From assembly GCA_030834895.1 (NCBI GenBank), contig JAUQXA010000060.1:62001-126000 (forward strand): a stretch of DNA of 64,000 nucleotides. The letters are read 5' to 3'. The translations under genes were made by a program, and so were the position numbers. This stretch comes from Anaerolineales bacterium (GTDB taxonomy: Bacteria > Chloroflexota > Anaerolineae > Anaerolineales > Villigracilaceae). Numbering within the stretch: position 1 is the stretch's first letter; each line of letters starts with the position of its first letter. The notes beneath the pieces are model-generated. The model made no database searches and was not told where the DNA came from. It saw nothing but the letters and a program-made list of their open reading frames with translations. Positions 35,152 to 43,537 of this stretch are shown here, piece by piece.

Positions 35152-36042
35152 ATGCAATATTTAGAGAAACCGACCAATCCCTTCCAAAAAACACTTGACC
35201 GCATCCCGATCTTTGGAGACGTTCTCCGGCAACCGTTGGGAGCGGTTGGCTTTGTGATTGTTCTGGGTTTTTTGATTTCTGTCATATTTGCGCCTTTGAT
35301 CGCTCCTTATGACTATTCCAGGCAGGATATCCCAAACCGGATGAATGGTCCTTCTGAAACATATTGGCTGGGCACCGACCACCTCGGCAGGGATATTTTC
35401 TCCCGGCTGGTGTATGGATCGCGGATTGCTTTTGGGACGGCGCTGCCATCCGTGGCAATAGCACTTACCACCGGGATATTCTTCGGTTTGATTGCCGGTT
35501 ACGTTGGCGGGGCGGTGGACAACGTCATCCTCGTCATCATGGATACCCTGCAAGCCTTCCCCTCGATCATGCTCTCACTGGCAATTCTGGCATTGTTGGG
35601 CCCGTCGCTTGTCAACGTGATCATTGTCATCGGCATAACATGGATGCCCAACTATGCCCGCGTGATTCGCGCGCAAACATTGTCCATCCGCGAGAAGGCA
35701 TACATAGAAGCGGAGCGCTCACTGGGCGCCAACGACCGCAGCATCCTGCTGTCACACATCCTGCCTAATGTGATTGCGCCCGCGCTGTTGCTGGCGGCGA
35801 TGGACCTTCCGTGGGTCATCACTTTTGAATCGGGCTTGTCCTTCATGGGAATGGGCGTGCGCCCCCCGACTCCTTCGTGGGGTGTGATTCTCTCCGAAGG
35901 GTTCAACCACATCTTCGAATCACAGTGGCCTATTCTCTGGTCGGGCATCACGCTGGCATTGACCACGCTTGGGTTTACCCTCTTTGGTGAGGCCTTGCGT
36001 GATGTGCTTGACCCGCGTTTGTCGGGAACGAGAGGCTTGTGA
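35152..36042 (+). CDS. peptide-type ABC permease 2 (DppC/OppC-like)
   Basis: 296 residues with the DppC N-terminal extension, TDHLGRDIFSRLVYGSRI (family signature), and the loop VIRAQTLSIREKAYIEAERSLGANDRSILLSHILPNV (about 174-210). GGAG precedes the ATG. Its stop overlaps the start of the ATPase gene (TGATG), so expression is coupled. Confidence 0.93.
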   Translation: MQYLEKPTNPFQKTLDRIPIFGDVLRQPLGAVGFVIVLGFLISVIFAPLIAPYDYSRQDIPNRMNGPSETYWLGTDHLGRDIFSRLVYGSRIAFGTALPSVAIALTTGIFFGLIAGYVGGAVDNVILVIMDTLQAFPSIMLSLAILALLGPSLVNVIIVIGITWMPNYARVIRAQTLSIREKAYIEAERSLGANDRSILLSHILPNVIAPALLLAAMDLPWVITFESGLSFMGMGVRPPTPSWGVILSEGFNHIFESQWPILWSGITLALTTLGFTLFGEALRDVLDPRLSGTRGL

Positions 36043-38123
36043 TGGACGATATCACCTTCCAGGCAAAAGACCTCGAAATAAAGTATCACACCCGCCAGGC
36101 AACCCTTACCGCCGTGCGGAATGTCAACTTTGAAGTCAGGCGCGGACAGATCGTCGGGCTGGTAGGGGAATCTGGCTGTGGTAAAAGCACCATCGCCTCG
36201 GCAGTGATGCGGCTGTTGCCGCCCAACGGCGAAATCTCCGGCGGGGAAATGTTATTCAACGGGCGTGACCTGCTCCGAATGAACGAAGATGAGATGCGCC
36301 GCACACGCGGACGCGACATCTCCATGATCTTTCAGGACCCCATGACCAGCCTGAACCCGGTCTTCAGCATCGAACAGCAAATGGTGGACGCCATTCTCGC
36401 TCACCCGCCAAAGGGGCAGTTCATGACCCGGAGTGAAGCGCGTGAACGGGCCATTACCATGTTGAACAAGGTCGGCATTCCCGACGCGGCAAAACGCATC
36501 AAAAATTTCCCACACCAGTTTTCGGGTGGTATGAGCCAGCGCATCATGATCGCGACCGCTCTGCAATCCATTCCATCCCTCTTGATTGCCGATGAGCCGA
36601 CATCCGCCCTCGATGTCACGTTGGAGGCGCAGATCACCGGATTGATCCGCGAACTGCGCGACGAGTTGCAGACTTCCATCCTTTATATCACGCACGACTT
36701 GGGTGTCGTGGCGCAACTTTGCGATCAAGTTGTGGTGCTCTACGCCGGGAACGTGATGGAGACAGGCGATATATTCAGCATTTTCAAAAAGCCATTGCAT
36801 CCGTACACCCAGGCTTTGTTGCGTTCGCATCCATCGAATCAGATGCGCGTCGAGCGGCTGATCACCATCCGTGGGCGTGTGCCAAGTTTGAAGGATTTGC
36901 CCGTTGGATGTAAGTTTGCCCCGCGTTGTGACCTCGCCCAGGAGATTTGTTTTACGCGCGAACCATCGCAGTCGCAAGTGGATATGCAGACTGTTTTATG
37001 TCATGCATATCAACCCGATTGGAAAGGCAAATCGCCTCAATCGCTTTATGTTGGAGCCGGTCAGCCCCAGCCTGCTGTTATGAACGCCGAAAGCAAAAAA
37101 TCGCAAAGCGGCAGCGAGCAGGTGGTTCATGCGGACAAGGTGAAAGTCCATTACAGGGATACTGTTGGCTGGCTTGGAAAACTTCTGGGTGAAAAGCATG
37201 GGCTGGTGCGCGCAGTGGATGGCGTCGACGTCGCGGTCTATCGCGGAGAGAGTCTGGCTTTGGTTGGCGAAAGCGGCTGCGGCAAGACCACGCTGGGTCG
37301 GACCATTCTGCGGCTGGAGACTCCAACCGGCGGTAATGTCAGTGTGGATGGGAACAATATCACCACGCTGTCCCAGTCGAAGATCCGCCCGTTGCGCGCG
37401 CGAATGCAGATGATCTTTCAAGACCCCATCTCGAGCCTGAGTCCGCGCAAGACCGTTACCGGCCTGTTGATGGAGCCGTTCAAGATACATAATATCTCTG
37501 TGGATAACAGGAAAGTGGATGAGCTGTTGGAAATGGTGGGGTTATCCTCCGAGCAGGCGGATAAATACCCGCATCAACTTTCGGGTGGACAGGCCCGCCG
37601 CGTGGGAATTGCGCGCGCGCTGGCTTTACAGCCATCCGTCCTTATTGCAGACGAACCCACTGCTGGGTTGGATGTTTCCGTTGCGGCGGGCATCCTCAAC
37701 TTGATGAAGGATTTGCGCGAGCGGCTGGGGCTAACCTACATCCTCATCACCCACAACCTCAACATCATCAGCTTTATTGCAGATCGGGTTGCGGTAATGT
37801 ATCTCGGCAAACTTGTGGAAGTCGGTGAATCGTCCGCGTTGTTCACACAGCCGAAACATCCCTACACCGAAGCGTTGATGTCCGCTGTATCGCTTCCCGA
37901 CCCCGAGCTACGCGGGACACGGAAACGAATCGTGTTGGAAGGCGAAATTCCCAGCCCGCGGAATCCGCCTTCGGGTTGTCCCTTCCACCCGCGCTGTCGC
38001 TATCGCGATGAGCGATGCGTTACAGAGCCACCACCTCTTCGAGAGTACCCAGATAATACTCATCTAGTGGCGTGTCATTTTCCCGAACGGGTTGGAGAAT
38101 CTCGTTCATCAAGTAAGCGATGA
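36042..38123 (+). CDS. fused peptide-type ABC ATPase (DppD-DppF)
   Basis: One 693-residue chain carries both ATPases normally made as DppD and DppF. Domain 1 has GESGCGKST near residue 45, FSGGMSQRIMIATAL and ADEPTSALD, ending in the family's Cys-containing C-terminal region (GCKFAPRCDLAQEICF). Domain 2 has GESGCGKTT, LSGGQARRVGIARAL, ADEPTAGLD and a second GCPFHPRCRYRDERC tail. Both Cys-rich tails are retained. A GTG at 36039 is in frame, but the ATG at 36042 overlapping the previous stop is the likelier start. The stop overlaps the first methyltransferase start (ATGA). Confidence 0.93.
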   Translation: MDDITFQAKDLEIKYHTRQATLTAVRNVNFEVRRGQIVGLVGESGCGKSTIASAVMRLLPPNGEISGGEMLFNGRDLLRMNEDEMRRTRGRDISMIFQDPMTSLNPVFSIEQQMVDAILAHPPKGQFMTRSEARERAITMLNKVGIPDAAKRIKNFPHQFSGGMSQRIMIATALQSIPSLLIADEPTSALDVTLEAQITGLIRELRDELQTSILYITHDLGVVAQLCDQVVVLYAGNVMETGDIFSIFKKPLHPYTQALLRSHPSNQMRVERLITIRGRVPSLKDLPVGCKFAPRCDLAQEICFTREPSQSQVDMQTVLCHAYQPDWKGKSPQSLYVGAGQPQPAVMNAESKKSQSGSEQVVHADKVKVHYRDTVGWLGKLLGEKHGLVRAVDGVDVAVYRGESLALVGESGCGKTTLGRTILRLETPTGGNVSVDGNNITTLSQSKIRPLRARMQMIFQDPISSLSPRKTVTGLLMEPFKIHNISVDNRKVDELLEMVGLSSEQADKYPHQLSGGQARRVGIARALALQPSVLIADEPTAGLDVSVAAGILNLMKDLRERLGLTYILITHNLNIISFIADRVAVMYLGKLVEVGESSALFTQPKHPYTEALMSAVSLPDPELRGTRKRIVLEGEIPSPRNPPSGCPFHPRCRYRDERCVTEPPPLREYPDNTHLVACHFPERVGESRSSSKR

Positions 38124-39562
38124 AAGTTTTGGATATGTCAAGCATTGATTCAATCAATCTCAAATTCCAGGTGCTGTCTGATAAAGATTTGGAAAGGATT
38201 TATCAGGCAACCCTTGAATGCCTTGAGCGGACAGGCGTCAATGTATTGAACGTCGAAGCTCGAGACTTGTTTGCCAGGGCAGGCGCAAGCGTGGACGGCG
38301 TGCGGGTGCGGATTCCGCGGCAAGTTATTCAGAAGGCGCTCAAAACCTGCCCCAACGGTTTCACCCTATGGGGGCGGGATGGGAAAACCCGCATGGATGT
38401 CTTTCCCGGACAGGTCCATTTTGGTCCGGGATTAACCAGCAGTTATTTCATCGACCCGTACACCGGTGAACGCCAACGCTCCCGTCGGCAGGATGTCGCT
38501 GCCTCGGCGCGGGTGATCGACTCCCTCGAAAACATCGATTATGCGATGGGACTTGCATTGCCGGAAGATGTCGCTCCGGAACGCTCCCCGGTCTTCGAGT
38601 TTGCCGAGATGGTGATGAACGCCCGCAAGCCGCTCATGGCCTGGGGACAGTCGCTAGAAAACATTCAGGATATTTACCGGATTGCCGCCGCCGCTGTCGG
38701 CGGGGAGGAAGCCCTGCGCGAGAAGCCCATTTTTGCCTTGTTTGCTGTTGGGTTGGGTCCGCTGGTGATTCCCAATACGATTATCGCCAATGCTTTTTGG
38801 GCTGCGGAGCGTGGAATCCCAATCGTTTATCACGGACCGGGTGTGGCGGGGATTTCCGCGCCGGTGACTGGCGCGGGGACTTTGGTCGTGGAACTGGCTG
38901 GATGTCTGGCTGGGCTTGCCGCGATTCAACTTAAGAAACCAGGCGCGCCTGTTTGTCTCGGCTCTGTCCCCACGCCGATGGACCCACGCAGCGGGCGTCC
39001 GCTGTACGGCTCGCCGGAGCTGAGTCTGTACAGTGCGGCTTTGTCCGAACTGGCGACATATCTCAACCTGCCTCTCATGGGCACTTCTGGTGCGTCCGAG
39101 GCCAAAACTGTGGATTTGCAAGCCGCCATCGAGAGTACGACTCAGGTGATTTTTTCTTTGTTGAGCCGTACCACCATTCCGCATGACGCGGGCTTTCTGG
39201 ATTGCGCTGATATTGGTTCACTGGAAATGCTGGTGATGAACGATGAAATCATTGGCATGGCGCGGCGCATCATGCGCGGAATCGAAGTCAGTGACGCAAC
39301 GCTGATGCTCGACCTGATCGACCGCGTGGGACCGGGCGGTGAATTTATCTCGGCGAAGGAAACCGCAAGGCACTTCCGCAAGGAGATCTGGCTTCCACGC
39401 CTGATGGATCGCCAACCCTGGAATCAATGGGAGCGGAACGGCTCCCTGTCCATGCTCGATAATATTCGCAATCGTATTCGGAACATTCTCGAAACACATG
39501 TGCCATATCCGCTGCCCGATGGCGCGCTGGAAAAAATCAACGCCATTTTGGAGAAAAATTAG
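38120..39562 (+). CDS. MttB-family methyltransferase 1 (non-pyrrolysine)
   Basis: A 480-residue member of the trimethylamine methyltransferase superfamily. The N-terminal LSDKDLERIYQATLECLERTGV, RDPYTGE-like DPYTGERQRSRRQDV and the TIM-barrel core with GPGVAGISAPVTGAGTLV are visible. No in-frame amber codon interrupts it; TAG is only the final stop. Non-pyrrolysine members demethylate quaternary amines such as glycine betaine, proline betaine or carnitine and pass the methyl group to a corrinoid protein. Translation is coupled to the ABC ATPase gene, so the substrate is probably imported by that transporter. An ATG at 38135 is an alternative start. Confidence 0.9.
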   Translation: MKVLDMSSIDSINLKFQVLSDKDLERIYQATLECLERTGVNVLNVEARDLFARAGASVDGVRVRIPRQVIQKALKTCPNGFTLWGRDGKTRMDVFPGQVHFGPGLTSSYFIDPYTGERQRSRRQDVAASARVIDSLENIDYAMGLALPEDVAPERSPVFEFAEMVMNARKPLMAWGQSLENIQDIYRIAAAAVGGEEALREKPIFALFAVGLGPLVIPNTIIANAFWAAERGIPIVYHGPGVAGISAPVTGAGTLVVELAGCLAGLAAIQLKKPGAPVCLGSVPTPMDPRSGRPLYGSPELSLYSAALSELATYLNLPLMGTSGASEAKTVDLQAAIESTTQVIFSLLSRTTIPHDAGFLDCADIGSLEMLVMNDEIIGMARRIMRGIEVSDATLMLDLIDRVGPGGEFISAKETARHFRKEIWLPRLMDRQPWNQWERNGSLSMLDNIRNRIRNILETHVPYPLPDGALEKINAILEKN

Positions 39563-39568
39563 CTGTTC

Positions 39569-39622
39569 TGGAGTCAGGCAGCTTGCTGCCTAAAATTTCC
39601 ATCAGCAAGCTGATGGACTCCA
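39569..39622. repeat. branched intergenic palindrome
   Basis: An outer 7-bp stem, TGGAGTC (39569-39575) with GACTCCA (39616-39622), encloses two inner palindromes, AGGCAGC-TT-GCTGCCT (39576-39591) and CATCAGC-AA-GCTGATG (39600-39615). A degenerate copy of the left half (GGAGTCGGACAGTTTGCTG) occurs at 41099-41117, upstream of the corrinoid gene. Probably a dispersed element. Confidence 0.6.
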
Positions 39623-39659
39623 AAATCACGAAATCAACCGTTTCTACAAGGAGAATCCC

Positions 39660-41093
39660 ATGACCCTGCAAAGCAATTACGCCACCCGCGAAGCCCCGCA
39701 TTTTCGCAAATTGTCCGATGACCAGGTGGAACGCCTGCATCATGCCAGCTTGGAAATCCTGGACCGCACCGGAGTCCGCTTGTTCGATCCGCAAGCCCTT
39801 GAATTGTTGAAGAAGAAAGGTATCCATGTTGAGGATGGCAACTGGGTCCGCATTCCGCCGGGACTGGTGGAGTGGGCGCTTTCAGTTGCGCCGAAACGTA
39901 CCGTGCTTTGTGACCGTCACGGAAAGCGTGTCATGCCGCTGGAACGCAATAACGTTTTTTATGGAACCGGTTCCGACTGCCCGAACGTGATCGATGTCCG
40001 CACCGGTGAGCGGCGGCGCGGCACATTGCAGGACATCGTCGAAGCGACGATTGTCTGTGATGCGCTGACCAACATCGACTTCCTGATGTCCTTCTGCATT
40101 GCTTCCGACCTGCCGCAAGACACCGCTGACCGTCATCAGATGCGCGCAATGTTGATGAACAGCACCAAGCCGATTTTGTTCGTCACCACCGAATTCGACG
40201 GCTGCGTGGACGCCGTCAAAATGGCGGAAGCCGTTGTCGGCGGCGCGGAACAACTTCGGCGCAACCCGATCTGCGCCTGCTACATCAACGTCACTCATCC
40301 GATGCGACACAACCAGGAAGCACTGCAGAAACTGCTCTTCCTCTCCGGCAAGGGAATCCCAACGACTTATACGCCCGTTGTGTTGCGCGGCGCAACGGGG
40401 CCCGTGACCGCGGCTGGTGCGATAGCTTTGGCAAACGCCGGTGAGCTGGCCGGGCTGGTATTGGCGCAGTTAAACCGCGAAGGCGCTCCCATCATCCTGA
40501 CTGGCGGCGTCAACGACATGATGGATATGAAGACAACTGTGGATGCCTATGCCGACCCGACCAACCGCGTCATGTTGGTTGAACTTGCCCACCGCTATGA
40601 CTTGCCCATCTTCGGTTTGACCGGGTGCAGCGACTCCAAGGTTCCCGATGAACAAGCTGCCGCCGAGGCGGCATTCTCCATTATCCTTGAAACGTTGGCC
40701 GGTGCGCAGATGGCTCACGATGTCGGTTATCTTGACGGTGGCATGTGTAACTCCATCGAGCAGATCGTCATGTGCGATGAAATGATCTCCTACACCAAGC
40801 AGTTCATGAAAGGCATGGAGATCAACAACGAGACTCTGGCGCTTGACCTGATCCACGAGACGGGTCCCGATGGAAATTATCTCAGCAGCGAACACACCCT
40901 AAAATATTACAAGGAAGACTGGTATCCCAAACTCTTCGAGCGCCGCAACTACGATGACTGGAAGGCGAGGGGCGCGAAGACCCTCCGTCAGCGGGCGCAG
41001 GAAAAGGCATTGAAAATTCTGGCAACACACAAGCCTGAGCCACTTCCTGCTGATGTCCAAAAGCAGTTGGATGAAATTGCGGGTGTTGTGTAA
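39660..41093 (+). CDS. MttB-family methyltransferase 2 (non-pyrrolysine)
   Basis: A second 477-residue MttB homologue that is clearly divergent from the first, so the pair is not a recent duplication. Landmarks are LSDDQVERLHHASLEILDRTGVRLFDP, NVIDVRTGERRRGTLQDIVEAT, VLRGATGPVTAAGAIALANAGELAG and LTGCSDSKVPDEQAA. No in-frame amber codon is present. Having two methyltransferases and one corrinoid protein suggests either stepwise demethylation of one substrate or two related betaines. AAGGAG precedes the ATG, and the corrinoid gene follows 67 bases later. Confidence 0.9.
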   Translation: MTLQSNYATREAPHFRKLSDDQVERLHHASLEILDRTGVRLFDPQALELLKKKGIHVEDGNWVRIPPGLVEWALSVAPKRTVLCDRHGKRVMPLERNNVFYGTGSDCPNVIDVRTGERRRGTLQDIVEATIVCDALTNIDFLMSFCIASDLPQDTADRHQMRAMLMNSTKPILFVTTEFDGCVDAVKMAEAVVGGAEQLRRNPICACYINVTHPMRHNQEALQKLLFLSGKGIPTTYTPVVLRGATGPVTAAGAIALANAGELAGLVLAQLNREGAPIILTGGVNDMMDMKTTVDAYADPTNRVMLVELAHRYDLPIFGLTGCSDSKVPDEQAAAEAAFSIILETLAGAQMAHDVGYLDGGMCNSIEQIVMCDEMISYTKQFMKGMEINNETLALDLIHETGPDGNYLSSEHTLKYYKEDWYPKLFERRNYDDWKARGAKTLRQRAQEKALKILATHKPEPLPADVQKQLDEIAGVV

Positions 41094-41160
41094 TTCCGGA
41101 GTCGGACAGTTTGCTGTTTCAGGGTACTATCCAAAGTAACGACAAAAAAGGAGAAACAAA

Positions 41161-41787
41161 ATGGACTTAAAGCCAATTTTCCAAAATGTGGTCGAAGGAC
41201 AGGCGGACGCGGTGACAAGCGGAGTCAAGGCTGCCCTTGCGGCTGGCGTGGACGCGAACACCATCCTCAACGAGGCCTTGATCGCCGCGATGGATGAGGT
41301 CGGGCATCAATTCGAGGAAGGCGAACTCTTCGTGCCGGAGATGCTGGTCTCTGCCCGCGCCATGCAAGCCGGTTTGACCCTGCTCAAGCCGCACCTGGCG
41401 GTTGGCGGCACCAGGTCATCGGGCAAGGTGGCCATTGGCACGGTCAAAGGCGACCTGCACGATATCGGAAAGAATCTGGTCGCCATGATGCTTGAAGGCG
41501 CAGGCTTTGAAATTGTCGACCTGGGCGTGGATGCCGCTCCTGAAGCTTTTATCGAAGCCGTGAAAAACGGCGCGCAAATTATCGGCATGTCCGCTCTTCT
41601 GACCACCACCATGAGCAACATGAAAGTGACCATCGAAGCGCTCAAGGCGGCGGGGTTGCGCGAACAAGTCAAGGTTATGGTGGGCGGCGCGCCCGTCACC
41701 GAGGACTTTGCCAAATCCATCGGCGCGGATGCCTTCGCTCCGGATGCCTCCAGCGCCACGCGGGCCGCGCGTCAACTTCTTGGATGA
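41161..41787 (+). CDS. corrinoid methyl-carrier protein (MttC/MtbC-like)
   Basis: A 208-residue carrier with an N-terminal helical cap domain (1-85) and a C-terminal cobalamin-binding Rossmann domain. The DxHxxG motif is D98-L-H100-D-I-G103, where H100 is the lower cobalt ligand. It accepts the methyl group from the MttB proteins and hands it to a second methyltransferase acting on tetrahydrofolate or a thiol. No such partner (MtvA/MtbA) and no reductive activator RamA are in the window, so these must be elsewhere. GGAG precedes the ATG. It is the last gene of the run; a terminator follows. Confidence 0.94.
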   Translation: MDLKPIFQNVVEGQADAVTSGVKAALAAGVDANTILNEALIAAMDEVGHQFEEGELFVPEMLVSARAMQAGLTLLKPHLAVGGTRSSGKVAIGTVKGDLHDIGKNLVAMMLEGAGFEIVDLGVDAAPEAFIEAVKNGAQIIGMSALLTTTMSNMKVTIEALKAAGLREQVKVMVGGAPVTEDFAKSIGADAFAPDASSATRAARQLLG

Positions 41788-41940
41788 TTTCATGAAGATC
41801 GTCTTCTATTCTTACCAACTATCAGCGCGGGTTTTTAGAGTGAAAATCCGGCGATCCCCATCTCACCCTGTATCGTGAACCGCTTTCCACGCCCAGGGTT
41901 CCGGAGAGCTCATATGGCATGATGATGTGTGGAAATAATA

Positions 41941-41968
41941 ATGCCCCCATATATTGGGGGCATTTTAC
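41941..41968. terminator. terminator between the corrinoid gene and iclR
   Basis: ATGCCCCCA / TGGGGGCAT with a 5-base AT loop, followed by TTTTACTTTTT on the plus strand; the minus side is preceded by ATTATTATTTCC. It ends the hut-mtt run and may serve the convergent iclR as well. The rest of the 226-base spacer shows no other clear feature. Confidence 0.8.
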
Positions 41969-42013
41969 TTTTTATCTGATAAGTTAGCGACTTACTGTTC
42001 CACTGCGCCATCA

Positions 42014-42772
42014 TTATTCCAAACTTAACACGCGTTCGACTTCCAGGGAAATATTTTTTGCCACAGATACAAGACCCGGACCGATATCAAGCATGCGCTC
42101 CTGTGTCAGACGATATGCGGGCCCGGCAATCGAGACCGAAGCGATCGGTTGATTACAAATCGGCGCCGCAACGGCGTTGATCCCATCTTCAAACTCCTCC
42201 AACGACATGGCAAATCCCCGTTCCCGGATACGATAGACATCCTCGAAAAAAGCTTCCTGGGATGTAACAGTTGATCGGGTATATCCCGGCATTCCGCGTT
42301 CGAGAATACGTTTTACGTCATCGTCGGGTAAAAACGCAAGGATGGACTTCCCCGAGGCCGTACAAAAAGCGGGAAGTCTCTGTCCTGGAACTGCGGCCAG
42401 CTTTACGCGCTGTGAACTCTCAATTACATCCATATAAACAACATCTGCTCCATCCAACAATGCCAGGTTGACATTTTCATGATACTGGTTTTGCAGCTCC
42501 TGGAGGAAAGGCGCTGCCAGACGGTGCAGGCTGTTCTGTTCCATGGACAAGGAAGCCATTTGAAGGAATCGAAGTCCCGGGCTGTAAATTCCGGTCAATG
42601 GGTTCCGTTCAACAAAACGCTTCTTCTCCAATGTGGATAATAATCTATGCACGGTGCTCTTGTTGATTCCGGTCCGCTCCGATATTTGAGACATGGTTAG
42701 TTCAGGGGTCTGGCTGGTGAAGCACAGGAGCACATCCAGGGCGCGTTCCACAGCACGTATCGATTCACTCAT
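42014..42772 (-). CDS. IclR-family transcriptional regulator
   Basis: The 252 residues comprise an N-terminal winged helix (AVERALDVLLCFTSQTPELTMSQISERTGINKSTVHRLLSTLEKK across about 7-50) and the IclR effector-binding domain (LRFLQMASLSM, then GYTRSTVTSQEAFFEDVYRIRERGFAMSLEEFEDGI). IclR proteins commonly control catabolic operons through aromatic or small organic-acid ligands. Its target is unknown; the convergent methyltransferase genes and the divergent nitroreductase/CoA-transferase operon are the candidates. GAGGAGG precedes the ATG. It lies downstream of and parallel to an acetyltransferase gene. Confidence 0.92.
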   Translation of the reverse strand: MSESIRAVERALDVLLCFTSQTPELTMSQISERTGINKSTVHRLLSTLEKKRFVERNPLTGIYSPGLRFLQMASLSMEQNSLHRLAAPFLQELQNQYHENVNLALLDGADVVYMDVIESSQRVKLAAVPGQRLPAFCTASGKSILAFLPDDDVKRILERGMPGYTRSTVTSQEAFFEDVYRIRERGFAMSLEEFEDGINAVAAPICNQPIASVSIAGPAYRLTQERMLDIGPGLVSVAKNISLEVERVLSLE

Positions 42773-42866
42773 GGTACAGCCTCCTCTTGTATTGCAAGTT
42801 TATTTTAACTGCTTCAAAGACAGAATGCAAAATTCCACGTTCAAGATGGTCGAGCTAGGGGTGGAA

Positions 42867-43403
42867 TTAATCAACAACTCGTATTCCATAGTAAAACTCG
42901 CCATATTCCTGTCCGTCAAAATCCAAAACACGCGGCAGATAACCCCATTGTTGAAAACCCAGTTTTTCAACCATTTTTCTGCTGGCTTCATTGCGGTCAA
43001 TTAGAACGGCAACAATATTCTTGATGCCAAGGGATGGGCTGACCTCAAGCGCGTGGCGGACCAATTCTTTTCCAACTCCATGTCGCTGGTTGTTACTGTC
43101 CACATAACAACTGATTTCCGCTGTGAATCTTAATGCTGAACGGCCAGGGCGATATATACTTAGGCTGCACCAGCCAACGACCTGTCCATCAACTTCTGCC
43201 ACAAAAATAGGATGCTTGTCTGGTTCGTGTTCGTAAAACCAAGCCTTACGCCCTTCAACAGTCACAGGGGTGGTATTGGCTGTGGAGCAGTGGGAGGGTA
43301 CCGCCTGGTTATAGATTTCCACGATGGTTGGCAGATCAACGAGTTCCGCTGTGCGAAAATTGATATTACTTGGAGCTGGGGAAACAATATTTTTCGTGTT
43401 CAT
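42867..43403 (-). CDS. GNAT acetyltransferase, phosphinothricin-acetyltransferase-like
   Basis: A 178-residue GNAT protein with the profile of the PAT/YncA subgroup: RTAELVDLPTIVEIYNQAV, then WCSLSIYRPGRSALRFTAEISCYVD, the acetyl-CoA loop QRHGVGKELV, and VAVLIDRNEASRKMVEKLGF. Such enzymes acetylate amino acid analogues such as phosphinothricin or methionine sulfoximine. The frame opens at 43451, but the ATG at 43403 fits the family and has AGGA upstream. It diverges from the nitroreductase operon across 134 bases. Confidence 0.87.
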   Translation of the reverse strand: MNTKNIVSPAPSNINFRTAELVDLPTIVEIYNQAVPSHCSTANTTPVTVEGRKAWFYEHEPDKHPIFVAEVDGQVVGWCSLSIYRPGRSALRFTAEISCYVDSNNQRHGVGKELVRHALEVSPSLGIKNIVAVLIDRNEASRKMVEKLGFQQWGYLPRVLDFDGQEYGEFYYGIRVVD

Positions 43404-43444
43404 ATTTTCACAAGTCCTGATTTTAGCAAAGATTAATGGGAATA

Positions 43445-43473
43445 TTGACAATTAAACTGGAATGTGTCATACT
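43445..43473 (+). promoter_or_regulatory. promoter of the nitroreductase/CoA-transferase operon
   Basis: TTGACA (43445-43450), 17 bases, then CATACT (43468-43473), preceded by ATGTGT exactly as at the GntR promoter at 25947-25975. Predicted start is near 43480, with a leader of about 58 bases to the ATG. Confidence 0.7.
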
Positions 43474-43537
43474 TGCATTGTATCATAAAATAAAACATCG
43501 TTTCATCTAACAAAACAACCTTTCCAAGGAGGACGCT

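Noticed and set aside
36042..38123. Frameshift or misassembly as cause of the fused ATPase
   Set aside because: Both halves have complete Walker A, signature, Walker B and C-terminal regions in one frame with a natural linker.
38120..41093. Pyrrolysine-containing MttB genes
   Set aside because: Both frames are open end to end; the only TAG is the terminal stop of the first gene, far from the usual internal amber position.
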